Below, piece by piece: positions 55,812 to 64,000 of a DNA stretch of 64,000 bases; within the stretch, counting starts at the first letter, position 1; every line of letters begins with the position of its first letter. Location of the stretch: the NCBI GenBank assembly GCA_029945375.1, contig CM057057.1, forward strand, positions 1,488,001 to 1,552,000, read 5' to 3'. The notes beneath the pieces are model-generated. The model saw only the letters and a list, made by a program, of their open reading frames with translations. It was not told the origin of the DNA and searched no databases. Origin of the DNA: Agaricus subrufescens (Eukaryota; Basidiomycota; Agaricomycetes; Agaricales; Agaricaceae). A program made the translations under genes and the position numbers.

Positions 55812-58759
55812 TCATCCTCGAGGTCCGGTTCTTCTCTGGTGTCTTCTCTCATCCTGTCGTCAATTTCGCTCTCTCTCTCGGCTAGGCTGCTTGTGCTCGA
55901 GTTGTGCTGATTCTCTATTTGCGCTCTCATGCTCTCTTGCTTCGCTGCTTTCAAGACTTGTGCCCTCCTGGTTTCCTCAACATTAGCTGTCAGCTTGCTC
56001 ATTCCAATTTCCATCGTGTTCGGTATTTTGTATCCTGCATCCCGCCCTGCAATAAAACTGTTTACCCGATGCTCTATCATATAGTTGGCTAGCCTCGTGA
56101 ACGTATGCTTCATTTTGGGCGGTGAGTGATGAGTTGTTTTGTGAGATAAACAAAACATCGATTCGAATTGAGATCGAACGTCTTTATAAACTTCAATCAG
56201 CGGGGAGGCTTCGAGCATTCGATGTACAGTATGATTCGAACCCGATCCGCCAAATATTCTTTTGATATATAAATTATTGTGCTCGATAACCCAATCAATT
56301 GCGCGGAAGTGATCGGGTTTACCGGTGGGATTGACAAGAGAGTTATATCGAATTGCACGACTGTCATGAAGGTGAGTGTCAAACTTACTAATGAATGAAT
56401 GATGCAACATACGCTAATGATTTTGGATATAGGATATACATGTTTTCTAGGTATTGACGGAGTTCTCTGGCGTATTTTACCTTTCCGCACCCCATAAAGA
56501 AGTACATCCAGGTAGGTAAGCATCGATCAAGTCGCCCAATGTCGCCATGGTTCATAGCGTAAGTCGTTTCTTCATATAGAAGAAAATCCTTGCTTAGAGT
56601 CCTGGTCAGCTCAAATACTTTATCTCGTTCACTGTCATCCTTCTGAGCCTCGCAGAGCAGGCTTGCAGGTGCGACATAATTTTTGACAAGTGTCTCTGCG
56701 ATCTGACATATGTCCTCCCAACTAGGTTCCGAGTTGGCCCATTCACTGAGGGATGAAAACCCATATCGACGTTGCACCTCTTCACGCCATCCTTCAAGAC
56801 GAAGTACTATGCCTACGTGTTGGATCACTTCGTGCATTTGACGGAAACCAGGGTTTGCCTGAATTTTGCGCGTTTCCATTGGTCGAAGTTTGGCAACATA
56901 ATTGATTAGTGCTGCAGGCACCTTTTCCGCATCTGGTCCGCTATTAATATGTCGCCTCCAAATAGCGTCAGCGCAAGCCATACGAACGTGGAACCATCCA
57001 GGACAATAAATGACTGGTTGGAATCGTTGAAATGATGTCACGTCCACACAACAAGATGCTTGAAGACTCCGTATGTTTCTTCCTGTTCCTAGGTCACCAA
57101 AAACTAGGATATTGTGATTGCCAATTTCAACAGGGATTTTCTTTTTCTTTGTTGATGCGGAGCCTACTGGCTCTGGTTCCCGAAATTCCATATCTGATCC
57201 AGAATTTGTACCCTCCTCCACTTCCTCTCCAACATTCGCTTGTTGGAAGAACTCTTGCATTACGGTTGCGTTTTTAGCGGGAGTATCAGGCCCTGTTTCT
57301 GAAGCACGAAGTGGAACTTGCGTTGTTTTTATGACAGGTATGCACTCAATCTCTTCAGGACGCTTGAGCTGCTTGTTGAATTGTGCGAAGGAGGGTGGAC
57401 CGTGTTGAATCAAATCATCGAGGAACTTCCATCGATTGAAACGATCACGATAGGTGAGATTGTTCTCGTCTCGTTTGTCTGACGGTAGAGCTGACAGGAG
57501 TTCTTTTGTGCTTGCTGGAGGAGGTGGATTAAGCGTAAGTTCACGGAGAGTATCAGAGAAAGCTAGGTCCTCCTTTGTAACGCCGTGATTCAATGGAAAC
57601 ATAGATGCTGTAGTCAGATGTACGAGGGTGTCCGACATAGAATGCTCCTCAGTAGGTCTAGAGTGAGGGAGATCGACATCCAGGTTATCATAAGCGTATG
57701 AAGTTAGAAGCGTTGCACCGAGATCCCGCATTTGAGTAGTTGCCTCAGCAGACAAATGCCTCATTGCCCGATCTATTGTTTTGACGGCGACTGACACTCC
57801 AATATGTGCCAGAAATTGCCGAACTTGCTCCGCGACATTGCAGGACTGCAGAAAGACACCAACGAGTGCCTGCAGCATGTTGGCTCGTTGGTTTGTTGCT
57901 TGCATCATAATGCTGATGCAAGTAATCTTTTTCTATAAGCTGTTATGAATAAAAATTTCTTGAACGACGGACAAATACTCACAACTTTTATCAGTGTATT
58001 CCACCGATTTTCCAGTTGGTCTTCAACATCCTCTGGCTCATCTTCATCTTGACCAATAAACCAATTTAGTTCTTCAACGTTTTTCTTTCGCTTTGATGCT
58101 GGTTTTTTCCCATCCTTATTGTTTAACCGTTGTTTCTCCCTAATCTCCCGTTCAATTCTTCGCCGTTCAGCCAATTTCGGATCAGCTTGTAACAACTCCC
58201 CTACAAGCTCCCATAAATCTGGTGCATGTTGAATGATACCCTCCTCAATCCGTTTGATAGAACACTCTTGCATGCGTTCTGCGGTCATTGACGTGGCAGT
58301 AAAATGGAAGCCATGTTGGACTTTTGTGAGTTCGTGGACTTGAGATTTCAAATTTTCCAAATATGCTTCTCGCATCCAGATGTTCACAGTGGACTGTGTT
58401 TGTGGATGTACAGATAGGTGGTGAAGCAGGGATGGCAACGTGTATGTAAAGCTGGAGGTGTACAATGGGTTCACCGCTCCTGGTTCGCTCAAGATACGTT
58501 GGACAAAGCTTTCCAGGGGGATGTCGTTACACTGGAGTAGGTTCACTGCATGTTGAAATGCAGATTCTTTTGCACTAGGGGAATACATGGGTAGGGAAAG
58601 AAAGAGTAGTATTGCTCTACTAATATTACAACACGTATGCGAAGAGACTGTGCTTCTCGGTGCGTCGCTGGTAGGCAAGGCAGCCATTGAGTTTGCTTGA
58701 CTGCCTTCTCTGCCTCGATGCTCGAAATAGCTCAGTGTTACGGCTGTCACGCCCGCCAT
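55769..58759 (-). CDS. DUF6589 protein, candidate transposase, 962 residues
   Basis: Three exons on the minus strand, 58759-57983, 57932-56440 and 56387-55769, join in phase (introns 50 and 52 nt). I recognise the DUF6589 family, common in Agaricomycetes, from the motifs YAYDNLDVDLP (about 339-349), ILVFGDLGTGRN (about 534-545), PGWFHVRMACADAIWR (about 570-585) and FRQMHEVIQHVGI, and from NPTGKPDHFRAIDWVIEHNN near the end. The acidic residues in the first three (about D341, D539, D581) are evenly spaced enough to be a DDD/E-type catalytic set on an RNase H fold. That is my inference, not established. The N-terminal 260 residues are helical with a Lys-rich segment (KKPASKRKKNVEELNWFIGQ). The acidic tail ends at a stop overlapping the helicase gene. 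All exons are intact. Confidence 0.85.
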
Positions 58760-58813
58760 TTATATTCAAGATGTATTATGCAAGCTGTGGGAAAAGATCA
58801 GTGATGCCGATTT

Positions 58814-58918
58814 CCCGTATGTCGCCAGCCCCTCACTGACGTTCGCTGACCCCTTTGGGTCAAAAGTATCGAAGATCACGTGCGAAATGAGTCAGTGAGA
58901 GGGATGGGTAGGAGCCTG
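58814..58918. repeat. Right end of the RecQ/DUF6589 transposon
   Basis: Inverted counterpart of the left end, with CCCGTATGTCGCCAGCC near 58814 and the final GGGATGGGTAGGAGCCTG at 58901-58918. The DUF6589 start codon is only 55 bp further in, so its promoter must overlap this end. Confidence 0.88.
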
Positions 58919-59188
58919 GACAAAAACCCCACTTCTCATATTCTCACGTGTTTTCAACCTCAACAGGCATGGGACGATTTCAATCGGCATGCTGTTGCCT
59001 GCAAGCAATGCTCGCGACGCCTTGCACAGTTTTTCATAAACAATCCGGACCAGCTTACTACAGTTTTTGTTGAGTCGACACAGGTGTCCTATGCAGAGGT
59101 CTCATTTGTTGATCCAGATGATAGTTTGTTGGAGTGGAGATACCGATTTTTGCATTCTGGACCTCCTGCTGCTATTGATGACTTGTAG

Positions 59189-59978
59189 CATACACGTTAC
59201 TACTCGTAGCACTAGAACTTCCACATTATTTAGACTGCCCACCTGCAAATAAATTGTGTTTGTATACGAGAGCATGTTAACGTGTAGAATGTCTGCCCAC
59301 ATTCCGTACTTGACGTCATGAATGCATGTATCTTTTTAAAACAAGCCTTGTAGCTCTTCGCAGTCTAATATAATTGAAGCTGGTGGGAAGACAGACAACT
59401 ACTGGTCTTACTACTTTCAGTGGCTCGTGTTTTGAGCTACTAGTATGGCGCCACTGCGCTCCGCGTGAATCATTAGTGTATTCTCATTATGAGGACCGGA
59501 TCTCATCTTCAGCACTGACCGATAGAGAGGAACCAAAGACACTCTATGTTCGGTGCTTTACGCTTCTTTTCCTTACCAAATCGAGGGGGTTTTGATAGAT
59601 GGGCACGATCTGATATCCGGTAATTTTGATAAGGTAGTTACAAGCCACGTGCCAAGCTTGCGCAATGCGGGCGAAAACTGTGTTGACCTACGACACAAGA
59701 TGGCGTTCAACACTTTGTTCAAACTCACGTTTGGGCAACAACAGAGGCGCGGCTAGTGTGAGCCATCCTTTACACAGTCGAAACATTTCTGTCCCTGAAC
59801 TATCAGTTATAGATCAAGGACGGATGGTAAAACGCTAGAGAGCTGAATGCATGGCAGGATGTTCATGATTATGTTTTCGTGAGTGATATGGCATGTTTGT
59901 CAGTGATGGAGTGATAGACGCCCGCGCACAGCATGCGAGCTGGAAGCATGGCCCTGGATTCCCTCCTCGTCCTGGACC
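59189..59978. other. Intergenic region between copies 8 and 9
   Basis: No gene is supported. Short open frames on both strands have no motif. The common TGTGACAT dyad is not seen before copy 9, so this promoter has diverged. Confidence 0.4.
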
Positions 59979-62850
59979 ATGCCCGCCAAATCTCGCATCT
60001 CTGCTTGGTTTTCTCGCCGTTCCAATAAACGCGGCCCTTCTCCGCTCCCTCCCCCCTCCCCCTCGCCCGGAAATAGTCCAAGATCACCAGACGCAGCCAG
60101 CTCCCACTCGTCATCAAGCATCTCTGCGAACCCCCATTCTCAACAGCACTCTCTTTTACCCAGTGGCAGCACTGATGTGTTGGACGTACCAAGTGACCCT
60201 GCACATATGACGCGCTCCCTTCCTTCTTCTCCTCACCCGCCCCGGGGCCTGAGCGCCCCTGCTGCCCGCACCACAAACAGCGCGGGTGTTGGTCCCATTC
60301 CAAGCTCCCAGCGTTCCACCCATCACCTAGAAGATCCGGCCTGTCGGATCAATCCAGCTCCGAACCTTGGGCCTACTCCTCCACCACAGCTCCCGCAAGT
60401 ACAAGCATCGGCAATCCAAGGACCAAGCGTGAGTGCTGTGATTAATGCAAAGCATCCTCTAACCATGTCCACCCTAGCATGTATTTGGTGGAGCCCACAA
60501 CTTTGTGATGAACAATCCCGTGTTCAGCGATCACAGTTCTTCTGCAGACACTTGTAAGAACTTCCCCTGTCACAATGTCCCGGCTGACAGTTATCTCTAC
60601 CAGTCATGAAAGAACTTCTACAAGAAACGATAATTGGAGCCGAATTTGACTCTTCTGCTCGCGACCCTCCCCCTCGATGCCATCCCGGAACACGCCTAGC
60701 CATCATAGAACGTTGTCGCGACTTCATCCTCCAGTGTCATGATGAAGAAAAACTGCGTTGGGTCGTTGGTCCTGCTGGAGTGGGCAAGTCGGCGGTCTTA
60801 CAGATGGTTACCGAAACGGCCCCTGATAACGTCATCTTTGCCTCAATCTTCCTTTCCATCAATGGACGTAACGATGGAAAGAAAATTATTATCACCATTG
60901 CCTATCAACTCGCCGTTAAATGTGATCCATATTGCCAGTTCATCCATGATCTGATCGGCCATGATCCGTCTCTCCTTCGCAAATCACTATCGGTTCAGTT
61001 CAAGAAGTTCATTGTTGAACCATTCATATTCAAACGCATCTTCGAGCCCTCTGGTCGGTTCCTAGTTGTCATCGATGGCCTCGACGAGTGTGACAATCCT
61101 CTCGCTCAGCTAGGGCTCCTCGAACTGATCACGAGTTTTTGCATTGCATACCCCGCCTCTCCGATTGCATGGCTCGTCGCCAGTCGTCCCGAACCTCATG
61201 TTACGTCATTCTTTGATAATCCTGAAGTCCAACAAACGTACATAAAGGATCAAATAGAGATCGACTCTGATGAAGCATGCGAGGATGTTCAACGCTATCT
61301 TCGTGAGGAGCTGAACAGGATCAAATTTGCGCATCCTACGCTCAGGCGCAAACGAGAGTGGCCCTTGGAACACGAATTCACAATAATTGCGTCGGCCGCA
61401 GGAGGGCTTTTTGCGTATGCCGCAACGGTCATTCGATATCTAAGCGATCGTACCCATGGAGGCCCCGCTGCTCAGCTCCGTCGTATACTCGAAATCATTC
61501 ATGTTACCGCGAAGGACCCTGTGGCGGGAGGGGATCACCCGATGGCGCAATTGGATGCGTTGTATTCAAGGATCCTTTCTAACGTTCCTGATAACGTTAT
61601 GAAAAACACCAGGAAACTGCTACTCATGGGGTCAGACACAGATTTCCATAAGATTGGATTTCGTGGGTTGTGTAACGCCCTGGAGCTGACGGAGGACGAT
61701 GCTTACGATGCCGTTTCTTATCTCCACGCCGTTTTGAAGATTCCGGAGCCTGATGAAGCTGATGACGAAATTTCATATTATCACAAATCATTTGGCGATT
61801 TCCTATCCGACTTTCAACGGTCTGGATTTTCTAATGAATTTGGATCAGAAAGTTCTGAACTCCAAGATCACGTGTCAACAAAAATCATGGAGGAGCTTCA
61901 AGATGATGCCGAGGATGGCGTAGCCGAGGGTGTAGAGATCAGGCTCTGGAGTGGTCGCATGAGAGGCCACTGGGACAATATTTCCCTTTCTTGGCCCGCT
62001 GATGAGCGTTTTACAATGTCCGATGAACAGATGCAGGTAAGGTTATACACGGCGGCAATCCGTTGGGTGGAGACAGATTTCCCCAGTCGTGCAAACCTCT
62101 TTGAAAGCATGGCCTGCTTTCGTGTCTTGACGTTACGTTTTACCCAACCCACATTCAGTTTTCCCTATTATAAACTACAAGAGTGCGCCTTTGTAAGTTT
62201 CACTAGACTCTATTCTGTCTGGAATACTGAAGCCGCCTTTTAGGATCACTTTCGTGATGAGCTTGTAAAGGCTGGCAAACTGAAGAAATTCCCTCTCCGG
62301 GCACTGGATTATACCGCAATCTGCGGACTTGTTCAGTTACAGTTTACAAGTCCTCTTGATTGTGATATCAAGGTTTCGGATCCCTGGAATACGTCGTGCA
62401 CGGTGAGCTATAATTCGCAGCAGCTGCTGAGCCTTTGCTGAATCTCAGTGTATCTAGCATGAGAAGGATAAATTAGACGATTTAGACCAGCAGCAAGGAT
62501 GGTCCACCACGTTTCAAAGGTGTTATCAACTTAAGTCATTAGTCACTGAGGATGACTCGGACGCTGAAGATGACAAAGACACGAACATATCCCAGTACCC
62601 CGTTGCTACTCTTCAGGAAGGTCATCGTCAATGGGTTAACGATCATACTGACCGTCACCCAATCTGTATTCACTGTTCGCCTCGCTTTGAACGACTGTTT
62701 ATGGACAACTTAGATTTACATGCTACGGTTTTTGTTGATCGGGGTCAAATGTGCTATGTAGAAGTTTTGTTTGTCGATCTGGATGATGGAGTGTCGGAGT
62801 GGAGATACCGATTTTTACACTCTGGACGTCCGAAGAGTCTCGATACATAG
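59979..62850 (+). CDS. NACHT (NLR-like) protein copy 9, 888 residues
   Basis: Exons 59979-60428, 60478-60553, 60604-62192, 62244-62402 and 62458-62850 join in phase (888 residues). The leader is a different version (MPAKSRISAWFSRRSNKRG), followed by a 130-residue Ser/Pro-rich region. Exon 2 reads HVFGGAHNFVMNNPVFSD, keeping F..AHNFV but not the FIEN end. NACHT is intact: Walker A GPAGVGKS at about 231, FLVVIDGLDECDN and LVASRPEPH. The YHKSFGDFLSDFQRSG motif follows. The C-terminal exon reads CIHCSPRFERLF, VFVDRGQMCYVEVLFVD and EWRYRFLHSG. All frames are open. With copy 10 it forms a subgroup with an AWFSRR or SWFSRR leader. Confidence 0.92.
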
Positions 62851-63524
62851 TAGTTGCCTTGTTATTTATATCAACTAGTTCATAATTGTCGTTTGTAGCA
62901 ACTAGGCGGATAGGCAGATTGGAGCGAGACAAAAGAGTGTTGTAGTCAACATGTCGGTTTTTGCAATCCAATTATGCAACTTGTATTGAGGGCTCAGATA
63001 TATGTTACCAACGTCACCATAATCGGGTCATGCCCCGAGGATAAAGAAGAAAGACATTGGCGCTTCCCATGTCGTCGACAGAATGCTAGATCTAGCATAT
63101 ATCCACATATTATTATCATTGAGCCAACTTTCGTAGGATGTGCTTGTGGAGTCATACTCTGCCTCTATAATATGTCTCCGGGATAGCGGTAAAACTGATG
63201 GACTAAGAATGACATCGTGAGTGGGAAAGGAGCGAACACGATACCGTAACACTCTTGCGCATATGTACTAACAATAAACAAATGTTGTAGTGGCAGTGAA
63301 TGCCCAGTGACTTGAGAAATATGTGCATACCTGGCATAATTCGAGATATCCTAAGCATAGGGAGATAAGAAGAGGAACGATCATGCAAGGTGGAAGCTGA
63401 CCGGGAATATGACAAGAGAATGTCACACCGGGAACAATTGATAGGCGCCTTGGGTCGGTGACAAACGAGGCATGATCTCGTGTTGTTTGCGATCACTCGT
63501 GGCATCCATTCTCAGCCTTTAACC
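62851..63524. other. Intergenic region before copy 10
   Basis: No gene is seen. A GAATGTCACACCGG at about 63419 may be a remnant of the array dyad. Otherwise the sequence shows nothing definite. Confidence 0.35.
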
Positions 63525-64000
63525 ATGTCCACCAAATCCCGAGTCTCTTCTTGGTTCTCTCGCCGCTTCAAGAATCGTGACTCTCCTCCGTTTTCTCCTT
63601 CGTCTCCCGCTACTCCTTTTGATCAACGTGCTAGTACGCTGAGCGATAGTACAGATACACCCAACTCGAACGCATCATCAAGCGTGTTTCCTTCGGCTCA
63701 GAACTCTCCTTCTCATCGGCATGCTCTCTTTACCGGTGACAATACGGACACATCAGATGTATCCCAACTCCTGCAAGGCCAAGCATCAACATACCGAGGA
63801 CCTGGCGTGAGTGTCGTGATCAATTCTGAGTACCCACTCACAGTAGCTTTACCAGCATACGTTCGGTGGAGCCCACCATTTTGTGATGAAGGATCCCGTG
63901 TTTAATGATTACACTGCTTCCACGGACACCTGTAAGAAATGTCTATTTCATGATGCTTGTACTTACCACTCTCTACTAGTCATGGAGAAACTACTACAAG
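63525..64000 (+). CDS. NACHT (NLR-like) protein copy 10, 5' part only
   Basis: Exon 1 at 63525-63806 (94 residues) begins MSTKSRVSSWFSRRFKNRDS. Exon 2 at 63856-63931 is again 76 nt and reads HTFGGAHHFVMKDPVFND. Exon 3 starts at 63980 with MEKLLQ and runs off the window. All boundaries and phases equal those of the complete copies, so a further full gene lies beyond the edge. It is closest to copy 9 by leader and exon 2. Confidence 0.85.

Larger units (their letters stand above)
52840..58918. mobile_element. 6,079-bp DNA transposon encoding a RecQ-like helicase and a DUF6589 protein
   Basis: Termini are inverted: CAGGCTCCT(T/A)CCCATCCC at both tips. A second inverted block lies about 65-100 bp further in: GCGAGCGTCAGCGAGG continuing into GGCTGGCGACATACGGG at about 52905-52937, complementary to about 58814-58846. 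Perfect 9-bp direct repeats GACAAAAAC (52831-52839 and 58919-58927) flank it. It contains two open genes in convergent order, the helicase on plus and the DUF6589 gene on minus. Together with the 750-bp element at 31258-32007 this defines a family with CAGGCTCC tips and 9-bp duplications. The arrangement differs from Helitrons (no inverted ends or duplications there). Among described groups, AcademH elements, which I remember as carrying a helicase, should be compared first. I cannot do this here. Confidence 0.9.
50602..59188 (+). pseudogene. NACHT (NLR-like) copy 8, exon 5 split by a 6-kb transposon
   Basis: Exons 50602-50748, 50797-50866, 50917-52487 and 52539-52697, then exon 5 from 52747. 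Exon 1 is short (49 residues, leader ASWLFRSKKRLISLF). Exon 2 is 70 nt (HIFDGAHNFVVNDGTFINIV). NACHT is intact (GPAGVGKS at about 128, FLIVIDGLDECD). Exon 5 starts normally (EKEEISGVQQRRGWSTMF), runs to the 9-bp GACAAAAAC at 52831-52839, and is broken there by the element 52840-58918. It resumes at the second GACAAAAAC (58919-58927) with PTSHILTCFQP, then CKQCSRRLAQFF, VFVESTQVSYAEVSF and EWRYRFLHSG, ending at TAG 59186-59188. The two halves are in the same frame if the insertion and one duplicate are taken out, with no other damage, so the insertion is recent. The allele as present would lack the last domain. Confidence 0.88.

Noticed and set aside
52840..58918. Helitron or telomere-linked helicase as explanation for the helicase gene
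   Set aside because: Helitrons use a Rep/PIF1-type protein, lack inverted ends and do not duplicate the target. Here there are inverted ends and a 9-bp duplication. No telomeric repeats are near.
24489..64000. WD40, ankyrin or TPR repeats at the NACHT C-termini
   Set aside because: Looked for in exons 3-5 of each copy; there is no periodic GH..WD or ankyrin-like spacing.

Overview
The window is a piece of a mushroom-forming fungal (Agaricomycete, Basidiomycota) nuclear genome. The evidence is the many short GT-AG introns of about 45-60 nt, the Agaricomycete type of NACHT protein, a KDZ-type transposase with its CxC-type cysteine clusters, and a DUF6589-type protein. It is a repeat-rich, fast-evolving accessory region.

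Layout. 1-9.9 kb: two unrecognised multi-exon genes with a hydrophobic segment (560-2548 and 3930-5327), a poorly resolved minus-strand gene with a partial duplicate, an AT-rich stretch, and a decayed seven-TM-type gene with an in-frame stop. 9.9-24.2 kb: one very large KDZ transposon, bounded by terminal inverted repeats of about 135-140 bp. It carries a plus-strand transposase with zinc-binding motifs (18.8-21.9 kb), a divergently transcribed coiled-coil partner gene, a second minus-strand cargo gene, and a minisatellite next to each end (unit about 67 bp on the left, 34 bp on the right). Both satellites are built around the same GAGTA..TACTC palindrome.

24.5-64 kb: a head-to-tail array of ten NACHT (NLR-like) genes, all on the plus strand, plus one broken C-terminal copy. 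Every complete copy has the same five-exon plan: (1) a Ser/Pro-rich exon starting with a basic WLSRFKKR-type leader; (2) a tiny 70-76 nt exon with an F..AHNFVV.D..F motif; (3) a NACHT exon; (4) an exon of exactly 159 nt; (5) a C-terminal exon with a conserved CIHC...VFVDSTQM...EWRYRFLHSG domain. No WD40, ankyrin or TPR repeats are seen. Six promoters share a TGTGACAT..TCACA element. Copies 2, 3, 4, 5 and 9 read intact. Copy 1 has two frameshifts, copy 6 has one, copy 7 lacks the long first exon, copy 8 is split by a transposon, and copy 10 runs off the window.

The most interesting object is a 6,079-bp transposon at 52840-58918 inside the last exon of NACHT copy 8. It has short inverted termini starting CAGGCTCCT, a perfect 9-bp target duplication (GACAAAAAC), and two intact convergent genes whose 3' ends overlap: a RecQ-like DEAH helicase with zinc-binding C-terminal motifs, and a DUF6589 protein that is the candidate transposase. 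A 750-bp non-autonomous relative with the same ends and its own perfect 9-bp duplication (CTGGGATGC) sits in the broken NACHT copy at 31258-32007, next to a 356-bp MITE. Exon structures were derived by hand from reading frames and splice sites. Family assignments come from motif recognition, not from searches.
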